From Flavobacteriaceae bacterium GSB9 (lineage in GTDB: Bacteria > Bacteroidota > Bacteroidia > Flavobacteriales > Flavobacteriaceae), in the NCBI GenBank assembly GCA_022749295.1, contig CP062007.1, positions 3,273,501 to 3,337,500 on the forward strand: a DNA stretch of 64,000 nt. Direction: 5' to 3'. Positions within the stretch are counted from its first letter, which is position 1. Every line of letters starts with the position of its first letter. Below the pieces are notes generated by a model. The model did no database searches and was not told the origin of the DNA. It saw only the letters and a program-made list of their open reading frames with translations. Both the position numbers and the translations under genes were made by a program. Below, in pieces: positions 51,995 to 62,582 of the stretch.

Positions 51995-53086
51995 TTAATC
52001 TAATAATTCATATTGGAAATAGGTCGCCCAGTTATTACCTGGGAAATCACATCCGGCTGCCCAAGCAGTTTCTTCGCATTCATCACAAGGTACCGGTATT
52101 GTAATAAAAATAGATTGTTTATTATCATTAGGTACTATAACGATAACTAAGTTTTCACCACATTCAGGAACAAAATCGTTGTTCTCCATAGCCATAGCAA
52201 CTAGCATATCTACTCTGTCATCATTGAAAGATCCTGTGTATTCACAAACTGTGCATACACTATCATCAACTAATTTCCATATGGCTATTTGGATATCTCC
52301 AAAGGTATAATTGCCTAATTCGGGTGTGGCTTCTGTTCCAATAAAACCTTGATTCATCAACCAGTTAAGAGCACCAAAGTTTTCAGGTTTTTCAAATTTT
52401 CCATCTGGAAGAGACCCATAGGAAGAGTAAACATCTCCAGTGAAACAATCTAAATTGTTAAGCGTAGCATCTTGATCTAAACACCAAGCTTCATAACTTC
52501 CTGTCAAAGAGTTTTCTGGAGCAATTTCTATATCAAAGTAGCTATCTGGTTCCCCTTTGGTAGTTACACAAACGCCCACTTGGCTTGGTAAAGTTATCTC
52601 ATATGATTCATTGTCAACATCAGATATACAATTTACAACAGCATGCGCTGCTATGTAGCTTCCAGAATCAACTTCAATAGGATATGTGTAAGATTGAACA
52701 CAATCGTGAGACATTTGGTATTCAAAATTACCAATTTTAGGGTTGCCTCCACTATTTATTGGAAAATCACTTTGACTATCAACTACGGATAAATGGGTTT
52801 CGCTAATACACCACCCTGGCTCTGTAATTTCAAAAGTAACGCCGTCTTCACTAACTGTTACTTGCCCCACTAACATATTTTGTCCCGCATATAAATTTAC
52901 AGGATCGCTAGTGGCATCATCACAAGATTCAAAGTCAAAATTTTTCTCTGGTTTTACAGAACTACTATTAATAGATGTGCTGAGATTGTTTTCGGCATCC
53001 AAAGGTTCTGTTTGACATCCATAAAGACCAGCCAATAGAAGCAGACCAAATATGAATACATACTTTTTAAAAATGTGGTTTTTCAT
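51995..53086 (-). CDS. Cysteine-containing lipoprotein with thioester-domain-like motifs
   Basis: 363 residues; lipoprotein signal with Cys24 (LLLAGLYGC). Residues 65-150 form one domain (GWCISETHLSVVDSQSDFPINSGGNPKIGNF...). Residues 195-300 contain EAWCLDQDA (Cys202) and GDIQIAIWKLVDD (Gln266), which resemble the Cys and TQxAIW motifs of class I thioester domains in Gram-positive surface adhesins. Several other Cys, some in C-x2-C pairs (CTVC, CDEC), suggest disulfides. It is transcribed alone. The domain call is by motif only. Confidence 0.55.
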   Translation of the reverse strand: MKNHIFKKYVFIFGLLLLAGLYGCQTEPLDAENNLSTSINSSSVKPEKNFDFESCDDATSDPVNLYAGQNMLVGQVTVSEDGVTFEITEPGWCISETHLSVVDSQSDFPINSGGNPKIGNFEYQMSHDCVQSYTYPIEVDSGSYIAAHAVVNCISDVDNESYEITLPSQVGVCVTTKGEPDSYFDIEIAPENSLTGSYEAWCLDQDATLNNLDCFTGDVYSSYGSLPDGKFEKPENFGALNWLMNQGFIGTEATPELGNYTFGDIQIAIWKLVDDSVCTVCEYTGSFNDDRVDMLVAMAMENNDFVPECGENLVIVIVPNDNKQSIFITIPVPCDECEETAWAAGCDFPGNNWATYFQYELLD

Positions 53087-53323
53087 AATAAATAAGTTAA
53101 TAGTTAATAATTTTAGTGCTGCTATTAATCAATGACTTTTTTTGAAAAATTAAATATTTTTCTATCGGAAAATTCATTCCCCAATTTAAAGATTATTATA
53201 TCTGGCTTAAAACTTTTTAGTTAAAGCACGCCTATAATCGATGATATGCCAGTATTTCATAATTCTATTGTTTCGAGGTAATCAACACAGTATATTTTAA
53301 GGCGTTCGTTTCATTTAAAAGTA

Positions 53324-53331
53324 TATTTTTG
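53324..53331 (+). promoter_or_regulatory. -7 promoter element of the ATP-grasp gene
   Basis: TATTTTTG, 22 bp upstream of the ATG at 53354. The rest of the 267-bp gap to the lipoprotein gene is AT-rich with no further feature seen. Confidence 0.45.
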
Positions 53332-53353
53332 TTTTTTGCTAAAAAATTATTGA

Positions 53354-54475
53354 ATGGCATTTTCTGTTTTAATACCTGATGGTGAGAGTCACTTACTGAT
53401 ATATGTAATCAATAGTTTGTCTCAAATTAAAGAACTTAAAGTTTATGTTATGTCGACCAATAGGCATATCCCGCTTAAGTACTCAAGATCTGTACATAAG
53501 TTGTCATATTATCCACTGGAGGAAAATGAAGAAAATTGGATTAAAAGCATTAATACTGAATCCAGTAAGTATAATGTTGACCTTATTATGCCCATATACG
53601 AAAAAGGTATTGAAATTTTGATAAGGCATAGAGATAAAATATCAAACAATAACAAACTAGTTTTATTGCCAGATATCGAGGATTTCATCAAGGCCAAAGA
53701 CAAGTGGCTTTTAATGCGACATTTGGAAGAAAATAGCATAGCTCACCCTAAAAGTTTTTTATTAGAAAAATTGGATAAGCAAACATTAAATTTTCCATTT
53801 ATCGTAAAGCCTACCCGGGGAATAGGAGGAGGAAAGAATATAAGCTTAATTAAAGATGCCTTTAAGCTTGAGTCTTTTTGTACTGCTAGTAAACTACTTG
53901 GAGGAGAATACATAGCTCAAGAATATGTTAACGGGTATGATATAGGATGCAGTGTGTTGTGCAAATCAGGAGTTATTTTGGCTTATACAATTCAAAAAGC
54001 ATCGTTAAAGGCTGATAACCCTTTTGCTCCTTTTTTGGGTTTTGATTTCGTTTATGAAGAAAAGCTATATCTATTAATATCTGACTTAATGAAATCTCTT
54101 AATTGGTCTGGGGTTGCTCACGTGGATACTAGGTATGATATTGACGAGAAAACCTTTAAAATATTAGAGATTAACACAAGGTTTTGGGGCTCTTTAGATG
54201 CTTCTTTGCTTGCAGGTGTTAATTTTCCTTATTTGTATTGTTTGGCTAGTTTGAATCAAAGTTTCCCAATGCCAGAGTATAAGACAATAAATTGTTTGAA
54301 TTTGAAAGGGATTGTAAAAAGTTTAAAGAGTGATGTTAAGTTTGCTTTTAGGTGGAAGTTTATTTTGAACAATACGTCTCTTAAATTTGCATTAAATGAC
54401 CCCGCTCCCATGGTATATAAATATATAGTTAGAACCAAAAACATTATGAACAATAGACTAAAGAAACTTTTCTAG
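53354..54475 (+). CDS. ATP-grasp domain protein
   Basis: A 373-residue carboxylate-amine/thiol ligase-type fold: a pre-ATP-grasp N-terminal part (VLIPDGESHLLIYVINSL), ATP-grasp lid FPFIVKPTRGIGGGKNISLI, hinge YIAQEYVNGYDIGCSV, and the metal-binding end FKILEINTRFWGSLDASLLAGVNFPYL. Similar to carbamoyl-phosphate-synthase-like proteins in polysaccharide gene clusters. The substrate is unknown. It overlaps the convergent CapK-like gene by 4 bp. Confidence 0.82.
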   Translation: MAFSVLIPDGESHLLIYVINSLSQIKELKVYVMSTNRHIPLKYSRSVHKLSYYPLEENEENWIKSINTESSKYNVDLIMPIYEKGIEILIRHRDKISNNNKLVLLPDIEDFIKAKDKWLLMRHLEENSIAHPKSFLLEKLDKQTLNFPFIVKPTRGIGGGKNISLIKDAFKLESFCTASKLLGGEYIAQEYVNGYDIGCSVLCKSGVILAYTIQKASLKADNPFAPFLGFDFVYEEKLYLLISDLMKSLNWSGVAHVDTRYDIDEKTFKILEINTRFWGSLDASLLAGVNFPYLYCLASLNQSFPMPEYKTINCLNLKGIVKSLKSDVKFAFRWKFILNNTSLKFALNDPAPMVYKYIVRTKNIMNNRLKKLF

Positions 54476-55776
54476 TCTGTTTTTATGTAATTGTTAACGA
54501 CCTTTCTTCTTTTTCCTGATGCCAATGTGGGGATTTCGTCAACATAAATGACATTGATGATTGCATCATCTCCAAAATCAATTTTTATATCACGAATGAG
54601 TTTGTTTTCTTCAAAAAAAGGTGTTTTTGTGTTCAGTTTTACTGTGTATTGGTTTTTAGCATTTTGAATAAATTGAAACTGTTTAAAATGTTTCCCATAT
54701 TTATAAAAAATAGTATTTATGAGGTGAGGAGATATTAAGTTGCCTTCAGTATCATAAAGAATGTCCATTTTTCTTCCTTCAATAGTCTTTAGTTTGAGCA
54801 AGCCACTCGAGGTGCTTTTTTCTTCAAAAGCTCCAATATCTCCAGTATCATATCGAATAATGGGCATGCAGTAGTTGAATAAATCGGTTATAATAATACG
54901 ACCTAGTTCGCCTTGGTCAGCAGGTTCGTCAGACCCAATTTTTAGTATTTCTACATGGTAACTAGCCCAATTTACTTCGAAAGTCTCGTCTTCATTAAAC
55001 CTGTTCTGTTGTGCTAAAACGCCCATTTCTTCGTTTGAATATCTAGAGACTACTTTAGAATCAAAATAACGTTCTAATTTTTTTTTTAAATCTTCATCTA
55101 AAAATTCCGAAACCGATATTATAGAGGTTATTCGGCATGTTTTCGGTTTGTAATAATTTATTTCATCCAAGTAATTACACATTTCTTCAAAAGCTGAAGG
55201 CAAACCAACAATATTTTGTGGTTTGGTTGTTCTTTCAAGTTTATTGATGAGCTTTTGGATTTCAATTCTATTAAAACGAGTGATGTCTACATAGTGTAGG
55301 TTTTTTATAAACGACTTTAATAAGTTGTTGCCTAGGTGTCTCCAAGATTCTAGGTAATATAATTTGTGCCCAACGGTATAACCCGCTTTTTTTGAAAAAT
55401 ATATTAAATCGGCCGTTTTTCTTTGCTTTTTAATCTTGCCTTGATAGAGGCGAAAAGGGACACCTGTTGATCCGCTTGTTGAAACTGTAAATTTAGGTTT
55501 GTTTAAATACGATTTTGAGGTAAAGCAATCAAAATTGTTTCGTATTATATTTTTATCAATAATGGGAAATTCATGAAAGCTTTTAAAGTTACCATAGCCT
55601 TTATAAAAGGGTGTTGTTGCTATGGCGTGTTTCACTAATCCGTTAAGGTGTTTGTCTCTTATTTGTTGAGATGTATTTTCATTTTCTTGTATTTCAGTAA
55701 TATCATTTAAATGATTCTTTATTTGACCTCTATTTATAAAATCAGTTAACCAAAATATGTTTTTCCTAATATTCAC
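54472..55776 (-). CDS. CapK/PaaK-like adenylate-forming enzyme
   Basis: 434 residues of the phenylacetate-CoA ligase (PaaK/CapK) group: FTVSTSGSTGVPFRLYQG is the P-loop, SRYSNEEMGVLAQQ the A4/A5 region, GRIIITDLFNYCMPIIRYDTGDIG the A7-like core, and the C-terminal lid ends LASGKRRKVVNNYI. CapK-type members occur in capsule clusters; they adenylate a carboxylate. The facing ATP-grasp gene, also a carboxylate-activating type, suggests a shared pathway. No other cluster genes are next to them. Confidence 0.82.
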   Translation of the reverse strand: MNIRKNIFWLTDFINRGQIKNHLNDITEIQENENTSQQIRDKHLNGLVKHAIATTPFYKGYGNFKSFHEFPIIDKNIIRNNFDCFTSKSYLNKPKFTVSTSGSTGVPFRLYQGKIKKQRKTADLIYFSKKAGYTVGHKLYYLESWRHLGNNLLKSFIKNLHYVDITRFNRIEIQKLINKLERTTKPQNIVGLPSAFEEMCNYLDEINYYKPKTCRITSIISVSEFLDEDLKKKLERYFDSKVVSRYSNEEMGVLAQQNRFNEDETFEVNWASYHVEILKIGSDEPADQGELGRIIITDLFNYCMPIIRYDTGDIGAFEEKSTSSGLLKLKTIEGRKMDILYDTEGNLISPHLINTIFYKYGKHFKQFQFIQNAKNQYTVKLNTKTPFFEENKLIRDIKIDFGDDAIINVIYVDEIPTLASGKRRKVVNNYIKTD

Positions 55777-55823
55777 TGGTGTTTGAATTACGTAAAATTA
55801 CTTTTTAAAAGTAATGAATTTTT

Positions 55824-55858
55824 GAAAAAAAAATCCGACTCTTTCGAATCGGATTTTT
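55824..55858 (-). terminator. Terminator after rplT
   Basis: Stem AAAAATCCGA / TCGGATTTTT with a 10-nt loop that can partly pair. On the minus strand it lies 40 bp past the rplT stop and ends the thrS-infC-rpmI-rplT transcript. Confidence 0.82.
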
Positions 55859-55897
55859 CATTAAGCGAATAATATGTTTTACAATAGGCGGAACGCC

Positions 55898-56242
55898 TTA
55901 TTTTACTTTCTCTACTACAGCTTTAAAAGCCTCTGGGTTATTCATAGCTAAATCGGCTAAAACCTTACGGTTTAATTCAACACCATTAGCTTTTAATTTA
56001 CCCATGAATTGAGAATAAGATAAACCATGTTCTCTGGCACCGGCGTTAATACGCGTAATCCACAAAGCACGGAATGTTCTTTTTTTGTTTCTACGGTCTC
56101 TGTACGAGTATTGCATCGCTTTATCAACCGCATTTTTAGCTACTGTCCAAACGTTTTTACGACGTCCAAAGTAACCTTTAGCTTGTTTTATTACCTTTTT
56201 TCTTCTGGCTCTTTTAGCTACAGAATTTACTGATCTTGGCAT
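55898..56242 (-). CDS. rplT: 50S ribosomal protein L20
   Basis: 114 residues, highly basic: [70 protein letters not shown] is a near-textbook L20. Binds 23S rRNA early in assembly, and in some bacteria represses the rpmI-rplT part of the operon. 98 bp after rpmI. Confidence 0.98.
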   Translation of the reverse strand: MPRSVNSVAKRARRKKVIKQAKGYFGRRKNVWTVAKNAVDKAMQYSYRDRRNKKRTFRALWITRINAGAREHGLSYSQFMGKLKANGVELNRKVLADLAMNNPEAFKAVVEKVK

Positions 56243-56340
56243 AATTTTAAATGTTTTTTGTAGTAGGCGGCCTATAAATTGACACTTTTATTGAGCCTAA
56301 CTCCAGGGTTTATAATTTGTTTTAACCGATTAAAAACGTG

Positions 56341-56538
56341 TTACTTTAAACGCAACATGGTTTTAATATTATCTTCGTCAGCCTTGTGCACTAATGTGTC
56401 ATGGGTTAACGCAAGCTTACGCTTCTTTGATTTCTTTGTTAAGATATGACTCTTAAAAGCGTGCTTTCTTTTAATCTTACCAGTACCCGTTAACTTAAAA
56501 CGTTTTTTGGCACTAGATTTTGTTTTCATTTTAGGCAT
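56341..56538 (-). CDS. rpmI: 50S ribosomal protein L35
   Basis: 65 residues: [47 protein letters not shown] pattern typical of L35, ending [12 protein letters not shown]. Between infC and rplT in the conserved order. Confidence 0.97.
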   Translation of the reverse strand: MPKMKTKSSAKKRFKLTGTGKIKRKHAFKSHILTKKSKKRKLALTHDTLVHKADEDNIKTMLRLK

Positions 56539-56581
56539 TTTCTTTTCCTAGTTTTTAATTATTTCGCTTAATTATTGTCAT

Positions 56582-56599
56582 GCTGAACATAAGTTCAGC
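56582..56599 (-). promoter_or_regulatory. Hairpin in the infC-rpmI gap
   Basis: Perfect 7-bp stem GCTGAAC / GTTCAGC with a 4-nt loop, 44 bp before rpmI. On the transcribed strand it lacks a following U-run, so it is not a terminator; it could be a leader structure for L20/L35 control. Confidence 0.4.
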
Positions 56600-56630
56600 T
56601 TTTTTTGTAACTCGAATGTTTGAATTATCA

Positions 56631-57173
56631 TTATTTTTTATGAGGTGCAATAAACATAGTCATACGTTTACCCTCCAAACGAGGCATTTGCTCTACTTTT
56701 CCATATTCCTCAAGATCTTGCGCTAATCTTAAAAGTAGAATTTGGCCTTGCTCTTTAAATACAATTGATCGTCCTTTAAAGAATACGAATGCCTTTAATT
56801 TGGCACCATCTTTTAAGAACTTTTCTGCATGCTTCTTTTTAAATTCATAATCATGGTCATCGGTTTGGGGACCAAAACGAATTTCCTTGATTGTAACTTT
56901 ACTGGCTTTAGCTTTTAAAGCTTTTTCCCGTTTCTTTTGTTCGTAAAGAAACTTTTTATAATCCATAACCTTACAAACAGGAGGGTCGGCATTTGGAGAA
57001 ATCTCTACTAAATCCAATTCCAACTCATTGGCTATCCGCATGGCATCACCTTTGGTGTATATACCAACTTCTACATTGTCTCCAACGAGACGCAGCTTTT
57101 GAGCTGTAATTTTAGAGTTAATCTTGTGCTTATCCTCTTGTTTTACCCTTCTGGGCTTTTGTCTTCTTCTAAT
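56631..57173 (-). CDS. infC: Translation initiation factor IF-3 (non-canonical start)
   Basis: IF-3 homology begins upstream of the first ATG (57041): the frame reads [31 protein letters not shown] before [31 protein letters not shown]. An in-frame stop lies 18 bp before the ATA at 57179, with no ATG, GTG or TTG between. The start must be ATT at 57173 (chosen, 180 residues) or ATA at 57179. E. coli infC also starts with AUU, which allows autorepression by IF-3. The C-terminal domain ([23 protein letters not shown] ... MFIAPHKK) is complete. Confidence 0.9.
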   Translation of the reverse strand: MRRRQKPRRVKQEDKHKINSKITAQKLRLVGDNVEVGIYTKGDAMRIANELELDLVEISPNADPPVCKVMDYKKFLYEQKKREKALKAKASKVTIKEIRFGPQTDDHDYEFKKKHAEKFLKDGAKLKAFVFFKGRSIVFKEQGQILLLRLAQDLEEYGKVEQMPRLEGKRMTMFIAPHKK

Positions 57174-57220
57174 TGCTATGGCGTTATGGTTTTAAATTAA
57201 ACTTTATTTTTATGTTTTCA

Positions 57221-59155
57221 TTAAAACGATTTCAACGTCGTTTTAATATCGTTTTTAATTATTTCGGTAAATTCCTCTACAGAAATCATTCCTAAATCTG
57301 CTCCACCGTGCTGACGCACAGTAATTTTGTTTTCTTTCTCTTCTTGCTCGCCTATGATGAGCATATATGGGTGCTTTTGCATTTCGGCTTCCCGAATTTT
57401 CTTCCCAATGGTCTCATTTCTATGGTCTACAAGGGCGCGAATTTCGTTATTTTCTAGCAAATTTAAAACTTTTTGTGAGTATTTTTCAAATTTCTCACTA
57501 ATAGATAGTATAATAACTTGCGTTGGCATAAGCCAAAGAGGGAAATTACCTCCTGTGTGTTCTAATAGTAAGGCCACAAAACGTTCCATACTACCAAACG
57601 GTGCACGATGAATCATTACTGGTCTGTGCGATTCGTTATCGCTACCTTTATACGTTAAATCAAAACGTTCGGGTAAGTTGTAATCTACTTGAATAGTGCC
57701 TAATTGCCAACGTCTACCCAAGGCGTCTTTTACCATAAAATCTAGCTTCGGACCATAAAAAGCTGCTTCGCCGGTTTCAATAACATAATCCAAGCCTTTG
57801 TCTTTGGCAGCGTTGATAATAGCTTGCTCGGCTTTTTCCCAATTGGAAACATCACCAATATATTTGTCGGGATTTTCAAGATCCCTTACAGATACTTGTG
57901 CTGTAAAGTTCTCAAAGCCAAGTGAACCAAACACATAAAGTACCAAGTCGATTACATTTTTAAACTCTTCGTCAAGTTGCTCTGGCATGCAAAATAAATG
58001 TGCATCGTCTTGTGTAAATCCTCGTACACGTGTTAAGCCGTGTAATTCACCACTTTGTTCATATCTGTAAACGGTTCCAAATTCGGCATAACGTTTTGGT
58101 AAATCTTTGTAGCTCCATTGTGCACTTTTATAGATTTCGCAATGGTGCGGGCAGTTCATGGGTTTTAACAAAAACTCTTCATCTTCCTTTGGGGTGTGGA
58201 TGGGCTGAAAGCTGTCTTCGCCATATTTGGCGTAGTGACCCGAAGTCACATAAAGTTCTTTTTGACCGATATGAGGGGTAACCACCATTTCGTAACCAGC
58301 CTTCTTTTGTGCGGCCTTTAAGAAATTTTCCAAGCGTTCGCGCAGAGCAGCGCCTTTAGGTAGCCATAGCGGCAAACCTTGTCCTACCTTTTGTGAAAAG
58401 GTAAAAAGCTCAAGTTCCTTGCCCAGTTTTCTGTGGTCGCGTTTTTTGGCCTCTTCTAGCATGGTTAAATACTCGGTAAGTTCTTTTTGTTTAGGGAACG
58501 AAATACCGTAAACGCGAGTTAGTTGCGGTTTGTTTTCATCACCTCGCCAGTATGCGCCAGCAACACTTAAAATTTTAACTGCTTTTATAATGCCTGTGTT
58601 TGGGATGTGCCCTCCGCGGCATAAATCGGTAAAAGTAGAGTGGTCGCAAAAGGTGATAGTGCCGTCTTCTAAGTTTTCGATTAATTCGGTTTTAAACGGA
58701 TTCTCACTGTAAAGTTCCAAAGCCTCGGCTTTAGTTGCCGAGCGCATTTTAAAGTCGTGCTTCCCTCTGGCAATTTCAAGCATCTTGTTTTCAATAGATT
58801 TAAAGTCCTTTTCAGAAACTGTGTGTTCGCCAAAATCTACATCATAATAAAACCCATTTTCAATAGCTGGGCCTATTGTTAGTTTGGCGCCTGGATATAA
58901 TTCTTCTATAGCCTGGGCCAATACGTGCGCACTACTATGCCAAAACGCCGTTTTGCCTTCGTCGTCTCTCCAGGTGTATAAAACCAGTTTACCATCGGTG
59001 GTCAATGGAGTTACCGTTTCTACAGTTGTGCCGTTGAAACTTGCAGAAATAACATTTCTGGCAAGCCCTTCACTAATGCTCTTTGCAACATCCATTGGTG
59101 TAACGCCTTCATCAAACGTTTTTACGCTCCCATCGGGTAAAGTAATATGTATCAT
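57221..59155 (-). CDS. thrS: Threonyl-tRNA synthetase
   Basis: 644 residues, the usual size. N-terminal TGS domain ([26 protein letters not shown]), editing domain with [11 protein letters not shown] and the later C-D-H-S, class II catalytic core with [12 protein letters not shown] (zinc Cys), [26 protein letters not shown] (motif 2) and [22 protein letters not shown] (motif 3), then the anticodon-binding domain. First gene of thrS-infC-rpmI-rplT. Confidence 0.97.
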   Translation of the reverse strand: MIHITLPDGSVKTFDEGVTPMDVAKSISEGLARNVISASFNGTTVETVTPLTTDGKLVLYTWRDDEGKTAFWHSSAHVLAQAIEELYPGAKLTIGPAIENGFYYDVDFGEHTVSEKDFKSIENKMLEIARGKHDFKMRSATKAEALELYSENPFKTELIENLEDGTITFCDHSTFTDLCRGGHIPNTGIIKAVKILSVAGAYWRGDENKPQLTRVYGISFPKQKELTEYLTMLEEAKKRDHRKLGKELELFTFSQKVGQGLPLWLPKGAALRERLENFLKAAQKKAGYEMVVTPHIGQKELYVTSGHYAKYGEDSFQPIHTPKEDEEFLLKPMNCPHHCEIYKSAQWSYKDLPKRYAEFGTVYRYEQSGELHGLTRVRGFTQDDAHLFCMPEQLDEEFKNVIDLVLYVFGSLGFENFTAQVSVRDLENPDKYIGDVSNWEKAEQAIINAAKDKGLDYVIETGEAAFYGPKLDFMVKDALGRRWQLGTIQVDYNLPERFDLTYKGSDNESHRPVMIHRAPFGSMERFVALLLEHTGGNFPLWLMPTQVIILSISEKFEKYSQKVLNLLENNEIRALVDHRNETIGKKIREAEMQKHPYMLIIGEQEEKENKITVRQHGGADLGMISVEEFTEIIKNDIKTTLKSF

Positions 59156-59177
59156 AAATCTAATTGAAATTCGGCTG

Positions 59178-59208
59178 CAAAGATAATAGGATATTAAAAC
59201 ACATACAA
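59178..59208 (-). promoter_or_regulatory. Promoter of the thrS operon
   Basis: Minus strand: TTG (59206-59208), a 20-nt spacer, TATCTTTG (59178-59185). The start would be near 59172, about 16 nt before the thrS ATG, which leaves no room for a T-box or long leader. Confidence 0.72.
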
Positions 59209-59306
59209 TATTATATATGTATATTTATGGAGACGTATTAAGGAACGAGGTATAACAGAAAAAATATTAGTTTTAGTGGTTTAACTGAAAAACTACGTGA
59301 AGTACT

Positions 59307-59858
59307 ATGAATAGAAACTTGATTTTATTGTTATTGATTGTAGTTTTAAAAATCAATGCCCAATCAGAAAGTGTTTTAAATTGGAACGAGAACCAAAAAT
59401 TAAAGGTTTTGGACTTTCAAGCGAAACCAGATGTTGTCTCCAAAGGCCAAGCACAAACAACTTATAAAATTGAAATCTATCCTCAAAATGTTATGGTTGA
59501 TGAAAAAGATAGAATAAAAGACTATGAAAAGTTAACTGTTTTTGCTCAGTTTTATAAAAAGGAATCGTGGTTTAAAAAAGTTACAGATGAAATAAAACTA
59601 TTGAGTCATGAACAGTTACATTTTGATATAGCCGAATTGTTTGCTAGAAAAATTAGGCAAAGATTTAATGAATTAAAAGCTGTTAAAGAATCAAGGTTTA
59701 ATGTTTATTTGTCGGAATATAAAAAAATATGGATAGCGTGTAGGAGGTTCCAGAGGTTGTATGATGAAGAAACCACTCATGGTTTTAATAGAGGAGCTAA
59801 TGGTTTGTGGAAAGCCAAGGTTGACAAAATGATGAAACAACTAGAACGATTTAAATAG
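59307..59858 (+). CDS. Secreted DUF922-like protein with HExxH motif
   Basis: 183 residues with a signal peptide (NRNLILLLLIVVLKINAQ). The middle contains LLSHEQLHFDIAELFARKI; HEQLH matches the HExxH zinc-binding consensus and D or E seven residues on may complete it. This resembles DUF922, a family of putative secreted metalloproteases. The C-terminal third is basic (YKKIWIACRRFQRLYDEETTHGFNRG). It stands alone, divergent from thrS. Confidence 0.68.
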   Translation: MNRNLILLLLIVVLKINAQSESVLNWNENQKLKVLDFQAKPDVVSKGQAQTTYKIEIYPQNVMVDEKDRIKDYEKLTVFAQFYKKESWFKKVTDEIKLLSHEQLHFDIAELFARKIRQRFNELKAVKESRFNVYLSEYKKIWIACRRFQRLYDEETTHGFNRGANGLWKAKVDKMMKQLERFK

Positions 59859-60330
59859 AGTGCTTTTGTTTAAGCTTAAATTTATTCAGTAAAAGTAGAG
59901 TTGGGTGTTTATACATATGGATAAGATTTTTTCTCTATAGGTATTTTTGTGACTCGGTAGCCTCGTTAAGTTTCCATTCATATTACGACTTAATTTTGTC
60001 CTAAATTCTAAAAGATACATATAGTAATAGCTTTTAGAGTATAGTATGGAACTTCTTTCTGTAGGTCAATATTGGTTTTTTATGGCGTTGCCTGGGGCCG
60101 TGCCTTGCGCTGTACCTTTTTGCCGTGCCTCCAAAAGGGGCCCTCTCCAATCCCAGGCGCGAGGTTCTGGGGTGGAATTCAGCTCTCGAGCCATTACGGT
60201 CGGTATAGTCCAGGTACATGTGTGCATTGAAAAGGGAAGGAACGGAACGGAACGACGGTTCTGTTCTGTTAAGCTGCACAAAAAACTTTCCGTTCCAACT
60301 TTCAACAAAAGAGCGTGTTAGGGTCGTGTT
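59859..60330. other. Gap upstream of the rrn promoters with a GC-rich structured block
   Basis: 59859-60040 is AT-rich with one hairpin-capable pair, TCTAAAAG (60007-60014) / CTTTTAGA (60031-60038). From about 60080 to 60275 the composition changes sharply to GC-rich. This block holds a stem CCCAG / CTGGG around GCGCGAGGTT, two copies of GCCGTGCC, a GCTC/GAGC stem and, at 60237-60271, a GGAAC-repeat arm facing a GTTCT-repeat arm. All frames through it look non-coding. It may be a repeat, a mobile-element remnant or a structured RNA. Confidence 0.5.
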
Positions 60331-60366
60331 TCGAAAAAAACCAAAAAAAAGTCCCCAAAAAGTTTG

Positions 60367-60395
60367 TTTGGGAATAAAAAAGGGTGGTATATTTG
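60367..60395 (+). promoter_or_regulatory. rrn promoter P1
   Basis: TTTG (60367-60370), 17-nt spacer, TATATTTG (60388-60395), followed by CAGCCGCT and a hairpin-forming CCGC...GCGG segment. Confidence 0.8.
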
Positions 60396-60503
60396 CAGCC
60401 GCTAAAAACGGTACGGCCGTTTGCGGCGGGAGTTCATGGAGAGGTTGTTCGGGATGTGTTTTTGGGGCCTGGAAAAGGTTCCGAAAAAAAAGTCAAAAAA
60501 ACA

Positions 60504-60534
60504 TTTGGCGGAAAGAAAAAAGGCTGTACATTTG
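60504..60534 (+). promoter_or_regulatory. rrn promoter P2
   Basis: TTTG (60504-60507), 19-nt spacer, TACATTTG (60527-60534), followed by the same CAGCCGCTAAAAACGG as P1. It lies 139 bp downstream of P1. Confidence 0.82.
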
Positions 60535-60638
60535 CAGCCGCTAAAAACGGCAGCGCCGTTTGCGGCGAGAGTTCACCGACAGTTTTTGGCACGGTTTTTA
60601 TCGAAAGAAAAAAAACTTAAAAAAAATCCAGATAACCG

Positions 60639-60669
60639 TTGTGGGATTAAAAAAAGGGTTTTATATTTG
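60639..60669 (+). promoter_or_regulatory. rrn promoter P3
   Basis: TTG (60639-60641), 20-nt spacer, TATATTTG (60662-60669), followed by CACCCGCT, a variant of the downstream block of P1 and P2. It lies 135 bp downstream of P2 and about 180 bp before 16S. Confidence 0.82.
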
Positions 60670-60705
60670 CACCCGCTTAACGAGGAAACGAGTTGGGTAA
60701 AGAGA

Positions 60706-60729
60706 AAAGAAGTTCATAGACATATTGAA
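60706..60729 (+). promoter_or_regulatory. boxA-like leader motif before 16S
   Basis: AAGAAGTTCATAGACATATTGAA matches, with one change, the motif before 23S at 62706-62729. The core AGTTCATAGACA resembles the boxA antitermination element of rrn leaders. Confidence 0.55.
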
Positions 60730-60851
60730 TCGACAGCGTAAGAGGGACATCGGAAACGGTGTTTCTCGACAAAGAGAATAGACCATTTTGAGTGCCAAGA
60801 AAGATTTCTGAGGCCGTTAAGAACACAAGTCATACAAGACTTAAAAATTTA

Positions 60852-62378
<1,527 letters not shown>

Positions 62379-62466
62379 TAGAGAAAGACGACCAAAGGTA
62401 TCAAGACTGTTGCAAGAGATAGTCTGTTCTCAAAGCTGTTGATTTATAATTACAATAATTAAGTAG

Positions 62467-62540
62467 AGTCTCATAGCTCAGCTGGTTAGAGCGCTACACT
62501 GATAATGTAGAGGTCGGCAGTTCGAGTCTGCCTGAGACTA
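62467..62540 (+). tRNA. tRNA-Ile (anticodon GAT)
   Basis: Acceptor AGTCTCA / TGAGACT, D arm GCTCAGCTGGTTAGAGC, anticodon stem CTACA / TGTAG with loop CTGATAA, T arm GGCAG-TTCGAGT-CTGCC. CCA not encoded. Lies in the 16S-23S spacer. Confidence 0.96.
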
Positions 62541-62582
62541 CTAATTAAAGGAAATTCTAGAAGCAAGGGGATTCAACATTCG

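Noticed and set aside
59156..59220. T-box or other leader riboswitch upstream of thrS
   Set aside because: The predicted promoter leaves only about 16 nt of leader, too short for such an element.
60034..60741. Several overlapping frames of 78-108 codons on both strands in the rrn upstream region
   Set aside because: They overlap each other, the three promoter units and the GC-rich block, have no plausible start context and read as low-complexity Lys/Arg/Gly sequence. They look like chance frames.
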